A stretch of DNA of 34,560 nucleotides, from NCBI GenBank assembly GCA_020054815.1, contig JAIHAN010000013.1:1-34560 (forward strand), read 5' to 3'. Below, piece by piece: positions 7,626 through 16,057 of this stretch; position 1 is the first letter of the stretch; every line of letters starts with the position of its first letter. The notes beneath the pieces were generated by a model, which saw only the letters and a list, made by a program, of their open reading frames with translations, had not been told where the DNA came from and searched no databases. The translations under genes were made by a program, and so were the position numbers. The DNA comes from Peptococcaceae bacterium. Its GTDB lineage: Bacteria > Bacillota > Peptococcia > DRI-13.

Positions 7626-9182
7626 TTATGGTACTACAACTATCGCCGCCGAGCTTGTGTTACCACCCGGTATCCACTGAGAAGCAGCAGCCCGTTCCTC
7701 GAGCTGGAGACCATCGATATAAAAGGCTGTATTGGCGGCATAATTGTTTAAAGTAACCTGTAATGACAAATTACCTGTCCTTTGTGGGAGATTAAAGGTC
7801 ACACTTCTTCTTTCCCAATCTCCTGAAGCTGTAAAAGTCAGGGAGCCTCCGGAGGGGTAAGTATTCCTGTCATTGTCATAAACCACAACTCGTAATGGGG
7901 TCCCCTGGGGGGCTTTGATATAAAAGGAAAAAGTGAAAGTTCCAGATATCTGACTGCCTTGATAAGGGATATTGACTCCCTGCCAGTTATTATATGTGTT
8001 TGTTATTACCTTAAGCGAGGCATTTCCCTGCCACTTCTCAATGGTATCCCGGGTGAGAACCGCCCCAGCGTATGTATTAAAACCATAGGGCGAGAACCCA
8101 GTCGTATTTGTTTCCACGTTACTCTGGTTAAGGGTTAAGAGATTACGGGTTACTTCCCTTTGCTGGTAACGAATGTCCTGCCAGTTACCATTATTGATCT
8201 TTAACTGGGCTTTAGTAAGATAATAATCGCCCGCTACAGGTGGTACCCAGTTACTTGCCGGTAAAACTAGGGTAACAGGATTGCTCTCATTATTTGCAGG
8301 TATCAATAGGTCCTGAGCAGCACTGGCAACAAACTGCCACTCTTCACTGCCTCCGGCTCTTTTAAGGGTAAAGCGATAAAGTACATTTCTTATACTAATA
8401 TCACTGGCGGAAGAGTTGGTTAGCTGGGGTCTCAGGGTAGTAACTTGCCCTACTCTTGGATTCTGGGGATCAAGCTTTATAGAAAGGGTCAGGGAACTAA
8501 GATTGATATTGGGATTCGTAGCGCTATTTTGGCTGTATTCCACAATTCTAAAGCCGTCTAACTTAACACTCAGATAATCACCTGTACTTAAATTAGCCGG
8601 TTTTTTATCAGGTGTAAAATAAGCGGTCCTTAAGACACCTCCCGTTTCTATGACAACCCAGGTATTCACGCCTATAGAATAGACAAAACGAACTGTCCCA
8701 GCGAACTGGACTACTTCGTCTTCCAGATCATTATCATCAATTCTATTTTTTAGGATTGTATACAGTTCCAGTCCTGTCACTGGTTTATTGGGTTCAAAGA
8801 GGATCTTGCCATGGGGCAGCTTTTCAAAAGACATCAGTTCTTCTTCAATCACGAAGGCCACAGCTTTTCTGTATTGTTGAGGAATGGCCCATCTATCCGC
8901 CACGTTCTCCAGGACGTCATTGGTCCGCCGAAACTTGTCGTAATCATTATATCCTTCCGCCAACAAGTGGGCGACCTGGGCTCTGGTCAGATAGCGAATC
9001 TCCCAGAAATTACCTAAATTATGCTCAATTTTCTTGGCTATACCCGGCGGCAGCCGGAAACTTTTTTTCCAATTCTTCACCCAATCCTTGTCATCGTCGG
9101 CATAAGCCTTCTGCGGCCCACAGGCCATGCCACCTGCAATCAGGCACAGCACGAGGCAAAAAATCAGCAACCTTTTTTTCAT
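7626..9182 (-). CDS. secreted protein with C-terminal carbohydrate-binding-module-like domain
   Basis: Signal peptide MKKRLLIFCLVLCLIAGGMA. C-terminal FSFYIKAPQGTPLRVVVYDNDRNTYPSGGSLTFTASGDWERRSVTFNLP...AFYIDGLQLEE is CBM/jelly-roll-like. Confidence 0.65.
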   Translation of the reverse strand: MKKRLLIFCLVLCLIAGGMACGPQKAYADDDKDWVKNWKKSFRLPPGIAKKIEHNLGNFWEIRYLTRAQVAHLLAEGYNDYDKFRRTNDVLENVADRWAIPQQYRKAVAFVIEEELMSFEKLPHGKILFEPNKPVTGLELYTILKNRIDDNDLEDEVVQFAGTVRFVYSIGVNTWVVIETGGVLRTAYFTPDKKPANLSTGDYLSVKLDGFRIVEYSQNSATNPNINLSSLTLSIKLDPQNPRVGQVTTLRPQLTNSSASDISIRNVLYRFTLKRAGGSEEWQFVASAAQDLLIPANNESNPVTLVLPASNWVPPVAGDYYLTKAQLKINNGNWQDIRYQQREVTRNLLTLNQSNVETNTTGFSPYGFNTYAGAVLTRDTIEKWQGNASLKVITNTYNNWQGVNIPYQGSQISGTFTFSFYIKAPQGTPLRVVVYDNDRNTYPSGGSLTFTASGDWERRSVTFNLPQRTGNLSLQVTLNNYAANTAFYIDGLQLEERAAASQWIPGGNTSSAAIVVVP

Positions 9183-9274
9183 ACATATACAACCTCCTTT
9201 AATTTTCCATTAATATGTATACGTTTTCCATTAATGGATTTATGGGGGTGAGATGTAAAAATATGCAATAAAAA

Positions 9275-9292
9275 AAGAGGCTCTTGCCTCTT
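9275..9292 (-). terminator. intrinsic terminator
   Basis: AAGAGGC-N4-GCCTCTT followed by a T-run on the minus strand; overlaps the stop of the 9291 CDS. Confidence 0.75.
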
Positions 9293-10178
9293 ATAGTTTA
9301 TAACCATACTTTAGAAGAGCCTCCCGAACCTGGGGTTTGCTGAGTAAATCTTCCGTCTTCTGTTTTAAAGTTTCCTTATCCTTAGGCGATAATTGATCAT
9401 ATATTTGTTTGGCTTTTTCAATATCGGTAGGGTCCAGGGAGGTTTTCCCTTTGAGTAAAGAGATAAACTCCTTGGCCTGAGGTGAATTCAAGTCTTTTTC
9501 TAAGCCTTTTACCGATTGTCTAACTTCCTGTAACAAAACTGTTTCCTTAGTAACCATTTTAGTGACCTTGATAGTGGACAGTGCAAAAGCAGCCTGTAAG
9601 GTGCGGTTTTCCATTTTCAGATAGGCCAGATCAAAGGGGAGCCCCTGGAGATTCAGGGCAATGGTGTCTTTCTTAATGACCAAAATCTGACCATGATTTA
9701 ATTTGTCCAAAAAATATAAGACCAGGCGGGGAGGAAGAGGCATTTTCCCCAGTTTAAACTGCTCCAGTTGCAGGACAAAATTATGGGTTCCTTCTTGATA
9801 ATAGGGTTTGAAGATAGCCCCCAGACTGACTTGATAGTTATAGACTTCCACATTAGTTTTAATGTCCAATGAACCACTGGTTATTTTTAATCCAACACCT
9901 TTAACTACCCTCTGAAATTCAGTATCATTCTTAATTAAGTTTTTGAGAATTCCCTCACATTCATTCTCGGTTAAAGTTATCTTAACCGGCTCCAGGGGAT
10001 CAAGGAGAAACTTTGCCTGCAAATCATTTGCTCTTTTCTGAATATTAGAAAATTTTGGTTGGGCCTCCATGTTCAGTTCAGGATACCAGGATGAGGTAGC
10101 AAGGGCAATCCCCAGGTAAGCTATGGGAAAGGTAACAAGTATGATAAATAATACAATAGTGCCTTTCAGTAAACGCAT
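9291..10178 (-). CDS. hypothetical membrane-anchored protein
   Basis: N-terminal TM segment (MRLLKGTIVLFIILVTFPIAYLGIAL), no recognised family. ATG at 10178 preferred for its GGGGGTG SD spacing. Confidence 0.6.
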   Translation of the reverse strand: MRLLKGTIVLFIILVTFPIAYLGIALATSSWYPELNMEAQPKFSNIQKRANDLQAKFLLDPLEPVKITLTENECEGILKNLIKNDTEFQRVVKGVGLKITSGSLDIKTNVEVYNYQVSLGAIFKPYYQEGTHNFVLQLEQFKLGKMPLPPRLVLYFLDKLNHGQILVIKKDTIALNLQGLPFDLAYLKMENRTLQAAFALSTIKVTKMVTKETVLLQEVRQSVKGLEKDLNSPQAKEFISLLKGKTSLDPTDIEKAKQIYDQLSPKDKETLKQKTEDLLSKPQVREALLKYGYKL

Positions 10179-10297
10179 GGGAAGCACACCCCCTTACTCT
10201 ATGATACGCCGGCAAGATCACTTTTGAGCACTCTGCCATTGCTTTATATTTTTAGTATTCTACCCCTGGCCCCTTTTTCCTTTTTGCATATTAAAAC

Positions 10298-10322
10298 AAA
10301 ACGCCGCAACCTGCAGCGTTTT
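10298..10322 (-). terminator. terminator downstream of the ABC ATPase gene
   Basis: AAAACGC...GCGTTTT followed by GTTTTAAT on the minus strand. Confidence 0.6.
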
Positions 10323-10342
10323 CGACCGTCTAAGAATTCATA

Positions 10343-11065
10343 TTATAATATTTTGCTTAGGAAAGCTCTGGTTCTTTCATTCTTAGGGTTAGTAAAAATT
10401 TCTTCAGGTTTTCCTTCTTCAATAATACGCCCCTCATCCATAAAGAGAACCCGGTCTGCCACCTCACGGGCAAAACCCATTTCATGGGTCACCACTACCA
10501 TGGTCATACCTTCCTTGGCTAAATCTTTCATAACAGCAAGGACCTCTCCTACCAATTCCGGGTCCAAAGCCGAAGTCGGCTCATCAAAAAGCATAATCAG
10601 CGGTTCCATAGCCAATGCCCGGGCTATGGCCACCCTCTGCTGCTGGCCGCCGGAAAGCTGAGATGGCCGGGAAGAAAACTTATCTCCCAGTCCCACCTTT
10701 TCTAAAAGGACTTTCCCTTTGTCCACAGCCTCTTCCTTGGGAACTTTTTTTACCGTTACCGGTCCTTCTATCACATTTTCTAAAGCAGTCATATGGGGAA
10801 AAAGATTAAACCTTTGGAATACCATGCCGATTTGACTGCGCAAACGGATGACATCATGCGGGTCCGCACCGAGACGTTCCCCGTTGATCATGATTTCTCC
10901 CGCCTCCGGTTTCTCCAGGTAATTGAGACAGCGGAGTAAGGTACTCTTACCCGAACCGCTGGGGCCTATGATTACGACAACTTCACCAGGGGCCACCTCT
11001 AAACTGACATCCCTTAGAACTTGTAAACTGCCAAAGCGTTTACTGAGATTTCTTACACTAATCAT
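10343..11065 (-). CDS. polar amino-acid ABC transporter ATP-binding protein (GlnQ/HisP-like)
   Basis: [56 protein letters not shown]. Confidence 0.93.
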   Translation of the reverse strand: MISVRNLSKRFGSLQVLRDVSLEVAPGEVVVIIGPSGSGKSTLLRCLNYLEKPEAGEIMINGERLGADPHDVIRLRSQIGMVFQRFNLFPHMTALENVIEGPVTVKKVPKEEAVDKGKVLLEKVGLGDKFSSRPSQLSGGQQQRVAIARALAMEPLIMLFDEPTSALDPELVGEVLAVMKDLAKEGMTMVVVTHEMGFAREVADRVLFMDEGRIIEEGKPEEIFTNPKNERTRAFLSKIL

Positions 11066-11087
11066 CCAAAAGCCTCCCCAAGATGCC

Positions 11088-11741
11088 TTATTCGGATAAG
11101 GCCAACTTGTTCTCCACCTTATTGAACACTATGGTAAAGATGGTTGTCAAGGCAAGATAAAGGAGGGCGGCGGCAGCATAATTTTCCAGAGGCCTGAAAT
11201 CTGAGGCTGCGTTGAGCTGGGCCTGCCGCAAGATTTCTACCATGGTGATGACCGAAGCCAGAGACGTGTCTTTCGTTAAGGTGATAAATTCATTGCCCAT
11301 AGGGGGAATCAGACGCCGGTAGGTCTGGGGAATAATCACCCGCCGCATAGCCTGGCCATAAGTCATGCCCAAAGAGAGGGCTGCTTCCATCTGACCCTTG
11401 TCGATGGAGAGTATAGCTGCCCGGATGATTTCCGCAATATAGGCCCCGCCGCAGAGGCTTATACCTATCACTGCTGATTGAAAAGCACTGAACTCTATGC
11501 CGAATTCGGCCAAAGCATAGTAAATGAAAATTAACTGGACTAAAAGAGGAATACCCCGGAAAATCCAGGTGTAAAAACGTCCTAAGTAATTGAGAAAGGG
11601 ATTGTTGGAGATCTTGGCCAGAGCAATGAAAAGACCGATAAAAGTTCCAAAGGTAATGCCCAACGACGCCAGCTCTACCGTTGTTACAGCCGCTTTTAAA
11701 AAAAGAGGCATAATTCTCAGCAAATAATCAATAGTGTCCAC
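11088..11741 (-). CDS. polar amino-acid ABC transporter permease (HisM/GlnP-like)
   Basis: Membrane protein with ...[23 protein letters not shown]... and [32 protein letters not shown] (EAA loop). Confidence 0.92.
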   Translation of the reverse strand: MDTIDYLLRIMPLFLKAAVTTVELASLGITFGTFIGLFIALAKISNNPFLNYLGRFYTWIFRGIPLLVQLIFIYYALAEFGIEFSAFQSAVIGISLCGGAYIAEIIRAAILSIDKGQMEAALSLGMTYGQAMRRVIIPQTYRRLIPPMGNEFITLTKDTSLASVITMVEILRQAQLNAASDFRPLENYAAAALLYLALTTIFTIVFNKVENKLALSE

Positions 11742-11754
11742 AACTCATCCCCCT

Positions 11755-11936
11755 CAAAGAAAACTTGGCTCGTGCCGAGCCGAAGGCGACGGCAGGAGCC
11801 CTAGTTGCACTTGTGCCTCTTAAAAAAAACACATGCAGTCTGGTGCAAAGAAAACTTGGCTCGTGCCGAGCCGAAGGCGACGGCAGGAGCCCTAGTTGCA
11901 CTTGTGCCTCTTAAAAGAAACACATGCAGTCTGGTG
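11755..11936. repeat. 91-bp tandem duplication (2 copies, about 1 difference)
   Basis: CAAAGAAAACTTGGCTCGTGCCGAGCCGAAGGCGACGGCAGGAGCCCTAGTTGCACTTGTGCCTCTTAAAA[A/G]AAACACATGCAGTCTGGTG at 11755-11845 and 11846-11936. Confidence 0.95.
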
Positions 11937-11950
11937 CAAAAAGAAAGTTT

Positions 11951-11983
11951 AGCTTCCGCCCCCAGAAACAAAGGGCGGAAGCT
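11951..11983 (-). terminator. strong hairpin between substrate-binding-protein and permease genes (partial terminator or processing stem)
   Basis: AGCTTCCGCCC-N11-GGGCGGAAGCT (11-bp perfect stem), followed on the minus strand by AAACTTTCTTTTT. Confidence 0.7.
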
Positions 11984-12033
11984 TTCTTTTTCCTTACGCT
12001 ATTTGTACATCTCAAATACAGAAATTATTATAC

Positions 12034-12885
12034 TTAAATATCCTTGGTAATGTCAAACCCTAACCATTTTTCGGAGATTTTCTTAAGGGTGCCATCCTTC
12101 TTCATTTCATCAATGGCTTTATTTAAGGCCTCCAATAATTCCTTATCTTCTTTGCGTACAGCAATTCCGATCTTTTCGTCCCCCATGATCTCCCCTACCT
12201 GTTTGAAAGTACCAGGCTTTTTATCCAGGTAGGTCTTTACGGCAAAAGCATCAATGATAATGGCGTCCAGGCGGCCATTATTCAGATCGTTGAAGGCTAA
12301 TGGGAACTCCTTGTAAAGTTTCATCTGATCATCGGCAAAACCAGCTTTCTTGGCATATTCGTAGCCAGTACTGCCGGACTGTGTTCCTAATTTGCCGGGT
12401 TTTACATCCTTGAGACTTTTAATGGTTTCGTTATTGGCTTTTACTACCAGAGCCTGACCGGCCTTACCGTAGGGACCGGCAAAGTTAACTTCGGCCAGTC
12501 TCTTTTCCGTGATGTTCATTCCGGAAATAATCACGTCAAACTTCTTGGCTTTTAGAGAAGCAACCACCGTATCCCAGACAGTGGGCTGCCAAACAATCTC
12601 CACACCGATACGCTTGCTAATTTCCTTAGCCATGTCTATATCAAAACCAACCAGTTCGCCTTTCTCGTTTCTGAAACCCATAGGAGGATAAGCATCGTCT
12701 AAACCAGCCACAATCTTTCCTGCTTTTTTAACCCTTTCCAGGCTGTTTTCAGCAGCAGGTTGGGGTGCTGGAGCAGGCGCCGGCTGGGGTTGAGGCTTGG
12801 GCTCTTCTTTCTTCCCACAACCCGTAAAAATTAGGCTAAGGCCGAGTAAAAGAATCAGTGCTACCAAAAGGGATTTCCTTAACAT
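12034..12885 (-). CDS. amino-acid ABC transporter substrate-binding lipoprotein
   Basis: Lipobox LIFTGCGKKEEP, then GKIVAGLDDAYPPMGFRNEKGELVGFDIDMAKEISKRIGVEIVWQP (SBP family 3). Confidence 0.92.
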   Translation of the reverse strand: MLRKSLLVALILLLGLSLIFTGCGKKEEPKPQPQPAPAPAPQPAAENSLERVKKAGKIVAGLDDAYPPMGFRNEKGELVGFDIDMAKEISKRIGVEIVWQPTVWDTVVASLKAKKFDVIISGMNITEKRLAEVNFAGPYGKAGQALVVKANNETIKSLKDVKPGKLGTQSGSTGYEYAKKAGFADDQMKLYKEFPLAFNDLNNGRLDAIIIDAFAVKTYLDKKPGTFKQVGEIMGDEKIGIAVRKEDKELLEALNKAIDEMKKDGTLKKISEKWLGFDITKDI

Positions 12886-13060
12886 TACTTTATCTCCTCT
12901 CACTAATTTGTTTTCGATGGCATTATTTTAGCATGTTAAAGCATTAAATTCAATTATTAATTTTTTAATTCATTAACAAATTGGTAGTAAATTTTTCCCT
13001 CTCCCGGGCAGCATGCAAAAGGGCAATACGTAAAACAATAAATAACAGGAGGTGGTGTCA

Positions 13061-13198
13061 ATGCTCTATAAACGAGACCGTGCCTGGCGAGCGAAGAGCA
13101 GTTTACGGGAGAAACTAGCTCTCTTAGCCATGGGTCGTCCAGTGGATGATGTCTTTGACCCCTTTGCCTCCGAGATAAAACAGATAAAAGAAGATTAG
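13061..13198 (+). CDS. small 45-aa basic protein of unknown function
   Basis: ATG with AGGAGGTG SD: MLYKRDRAWRAKSSLREKLALLAMGRPVDDVFDPFASEIKQIKED*. Followed by a terminator at 13211-13232. Below the ORF-track length cutoff. Confidence 0.65.
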   Translation: MLYKRDRAWRAKSSLREKLALLAMGRPVDDVFDPFASEIKQIKED

Positions 13199-13210
13199 TT
13201 TCCTCTTTTT

Positions 13211-13232
13211 ACCTAAGGCTACAACCTTAGGT
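13211..13232 (+). terminator. intrinsic terminator after the 45-aa ORF
   Basis: ACCTAAGG-CTACAA-CCTTAGGT followed by TTTCTTTG. Confidence 0.75.
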
Positions 13233-13348
13233 TTTCTTTGTAGTTATATGGCGAAAAAAAATACTGGTAAAAAATTACTGCATCTTGCAATCGACAACCC
13301 ATTAATGTTATAATAAGTTGTAAGTTTTAGATAAAGGAGGTATCGCCT

Positions 13349-14566
13349 ATGGCAATGAACATACAGGAAGTTCTGACCCAATCATTGTCTATTGAAGGTA
13401 AAGCCCGGTGGAACGACTGGCGCTGGCATATGAAGAACCGTATTACCAATGCCGAAGAACTGCAAAACTACATAGACCTGACACCGGAAGAAGTGAAGGG
13501 AATCTCCGCCTGCCTGAAACAGTTCCGGATGGCCATTACCCCTTATTATGCCTCCTTAATGGACCCAGCGAATCCTAATTGCCCCATCAGAAAGCAGGCT
13601 ATTCCTTCCGTACAGGAGTTAGTTTCTTATAAATGCGACCTGGATGACCCCCTCAATGAGGAAAGTGATTCACCTGTCCCTGGCTTAACTCATCGTTATC
13701 CAGACCGGGCATTACTCTTAGTTACGGACCAGTGCTCCATGTACTGCCGTCACTGCACACGCCGCCGTATGGCAGGACAAAAAGACAGGGCTCTTCCCCG
13801 TAAACAGGTAGAGATAGCCCTGGAGTATATTAGGAAGACCCCGGTCATCCGGGACGTGATCATCTCCGGTGGTGATCCCCTTACACTGCCCGACTCGGAA
13901 ATCGAATTTCTGTTAAAAGAACTTCGTGCTATTCCCCACGTGGAAATTATCCGCATCGGGACACGTACTCCTGTGGTCCTGCCCCAACGCATCACAAGAG
14001 AGCTTTGCCAGGTGATCCAAAAATACCACCCGGTATGGATCAATACCCACTTCAATCACCCCAAAGAGATAACCCCGGAAGCCAAGGCTGCCTGTGAACG
14101 GATGGCTAACCACGGTATACCGGTGGGAAACCAGAGCGTCCTTTTAAAAGGGGTAAACGATTGTCCTCACATTATGAAAGAGTTAATGAGAAAACTCCTA
14201 CAAATCCGTGTGCGCCCCTACTATATCTACCAGTGCGACCTGTCCCGCGGCATAGGGCACTTTAGAACCTCGGTAGGTAAAGGGATTCAGATTATGGAGA
14301 GTTTACGCGGTCATACCTCCGGCCTGGCAGTTCCCCATTATGTCATCGATGCTCCGGGCGGAGGCGGCAAAATACCCGTTAATCCCCAGTACCTCATCTC
14401 CCAGTCGGACCGCCAGGTGATCCTCAGGAACTACGAAGGGAAACTCTTTACCTATGCCGAACCTGAAGAGAACAAAAGCAGCTGTTCCTGTCCCGCCTGT
14501 GCCGGAGAAAGGGTGGAGACTTATGGAGTTGCTGGTATGCTGAACTACGAATATGAAGAAATCTAG
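13349..14566 (+). CDS. ablA: lysine 2,3-aminomutase (radical SAM, PLP)
   Basis: Radical-SAM motif CSMYCRHC. Lysine-recognition Asp contexts YQCDLS and VIDAPGGGGK. Confidence 0.93.
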   Translation: MAMNIQEVLTQSLSIEGKARWNDWRWHMKNRITNAEELQNYIDLTPEEVKGISACLKQFRMAITPYYASLMDPANPNCPIRKQAIPSVQELVSYKCDLDDPLNEESDSPVPGLTHRYPDRALLLVTDQCSMYCRHCTRRRMAGQKDRALPRKQVEIALEYIRKTPVIRDVIISGGDPLTLPDSEIEFLLKELRAIPHVEIIRIGTRTPVVLPQRITRELCQVIQKYHPVWINTHFNHPKEITPEAKAACERMANHGIPVGNQSVLLKGVNDCPHIMKELMRKLLQIRVRPYYIYQCDLSRGIGHFRTSVGKGIQIMESLRGHTSGLAVPHYVIDAPGGGGKIPVNPQYLISQSDRQVILRNYEGKLFTYAEPEENKSSCSCPACAGERVETYGVAGMLNYEYEEI

Positions 14567-14594
14567 AAAAAAACAATAGCCCTCCTATATATAA

Positions 14595-14632
14595 AAAGGG
14601 AGAACCACAGTAATAACAGTGGTACTCCCTTT
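14595..14632 (+). terminator. intrinsic terminator
   Basis: AAAGGGAG-a-ACCAC...GTGGT-a-CTCCCTTT followed by CTTTTA. Confidence 0.75.
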
Positions 14633-14651
14633 CTTTTACAGTTGTAATCAA

Positions 14652-14681
14652 CCGTTCACGGTTTACGATTCACGGTTCACG
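14652..14681. repeat. heptad short tandem repeat (about 4 x CGGTTCA) overlapping the 3' end of rnhA
   Basis: CCGTTCA|CGGTTTA|CGATTCA|CGGTTCA|CG. Confidence 0.8.
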
Positions 14682-15118
14682 TACCCGATGGCTTGCACGG
14701 CCAGTTTATCACAGCGGTTATTATAGAGGTTATCCCCATGGCCTTTGACCTTCACCCACTCTATGTCATGGGTTTTCGAAAGTTCCAGTAATTCCTGCCA
14801 CAGGTCCTGGTTCTCCACGGCCTGCCGCTGGGAAGTTTTCCACCCATTGGCCTGCCATTTGGCTAACCAGCCGTTTTTAAAGGCATTTACCAGGTAAGCG
14901 CTGTCACTGTATAAACGAACCTTGCAGGGATATTTCAAAGCTTTGAGAGCCTGAATGGCCGCCATAAGTTCCATACGGTTATTGGTCGTATGGGGGTCTT
15001 TGCCTTGTAGCTCTTTCTCTTTGCCCTCATAAATGAGTATGGCCCCCCATCCTCCCGGACCAGGATTACCTGAACAGGCTCCATCGGTATAAATTTCTAC
15101 GAAAGGTTTTTTCAGCAC
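14663..15118 (-). CDS. rnhA: ribonuclease HI
   Basis: VEIYTDGACSGNPGPGGWGAILIYEGKEKEL...NNRMELMAAIQALK...YSDSAYLVNAF...VKGHGDNLYNNRCDKLA. Confidence 0.95.
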   Translation of the reverse strand: MLKKPFVEIYTDGACSGNPGPGGWGAILIYEGKEKELQGKDPHTTNNRMELMAAIQALKALKYPCKVRLYSDSAYLVNAFKNGWLAKWQANGWKTSQRQAVENQDLWQELLELSKTHDIEWVKVKGHGDNLYNNRCDKLAVQAIGYVNRES

Positions 15119-15213
15119 TTTTCATCCTTCCTTTTCACTTCCTCCTGACTTTACCATGTTTAGTCCCTGCAGGAAAAAGTGTATAATGGTCTTATCAAAT
15201 AGGAGGTGATACT

Positions 15214-16050
15214 TTGTTCTGGAAAACCCTATCAGCCCTAACTATTTCCGCTGTCCTCCTAACAACCCTGGCCTTTACAGGAACACCTTCTAAAGAGGAG
15301 CCTCCCGATCTGGTGAGCATCACTCCTGTGGGCGCTCTGGAAAAAGAGCTGGTCAGGCAGCCACCGCTGGAAGAAAACAAGAAGATTACCACCATCCCTA
15401 TCCTCATGTATCATGTAATTGAAGATTATTCCGGCCCTTATGAACAGCTTTATACCTCACCGCAAATTTTACGTAAGCAGTTAGCCTTTCTTAAGGAGCA
15501 GGGCTTTAGTGCTGTAACTGTCCATGAAGCCCTCAACCACTGGAAAAAAGACACCCCTTTACCAGCCAAACCCATCATCCTGACCTTCGATGACGGCTAT
15601 CGCAGCGTTTATACGGAGGCTTTTCCCCTCCTTAAAGAATACGGTTTCCGTGCTACCCTCTACTTACATACGGCAAAGATCAATACGCCAGGCGGTTTGA
15701 CCACAGAGATGACTAAAGAAATGGCCGGGTATGGACTGGAAATAGGTTCCCACAGCCTCACCCACCCGGACTTAACCAAAATAAGCCCTGCCAAACTGCG
15801 TAATGAAATCCGGCTTTCCAAAAAACAGCTGGAAGAATTAACAGGCCAGGAAGTCACCACATTTTGCTATCCCGCCGGACGCTACAATTCCCGGGTAAGA
15901 GAAGAAGTAATGAAAGCGGGTTACCTGGGGGCAGTCACCACCAGGTATGGCCCGGCCACTAACCGGGAAAATCTCTATAGTCTCAGCCGGATACGGATTA
16001 ATAAAAGTGATTTGCTACAGGGCTTTATCAATAAGCTGAATCGCTATTGA
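15214..16050 (+). CDS. polysaccharide deacetylase family protein
   Basis: IPILMYHVIED, ILTFDDGYRSVYTEAFPLLKEYGFRATLY, EIGSHSLTHPDL. TTG start with AGGAGGTGAT SD. Confidence 0.92.
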   Translation: MFWKTLSALTISAVLLTTLAFTGTPSKEEPPDLVSITPVGALEKELVRQPPLEENKKITTIPILMYHVIEDYSGPYEQLYTSPQILRKQLAFLKEQGFSAVTVHEALNHWKKDTPLPAKPIILTFDDGYRSVYTEAFPLLKEYGFRATLYLHTAKINTPGGLTTEMTKEMAGYGLEIGSHSLTHPDLTKISPAKLRNEIRLSKKQLEELTGQEVTTFCYPAGRYNSRVREEVMKAGYLGAVTTRYGPATNRENLYSLSRIRINKSDLLQGFINKLNRY

Positions 16051-16057
16051 CAATCTA

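Noticed and set aside
11805-12050. 81-aa + strand ORF across the 91-bp duplication
   Set aside because: Opposite strand to the operon; the 91-bp period is not a multiple of three, so the two copies are read in different frames. No plausible protein.
13233-13348. Lysine riboswitch or T-box upstream of ablA
   Set aside because: Only about 115 nt separates the terminator from the ATG and no T-box or lysine-riboswitch signature is visible.
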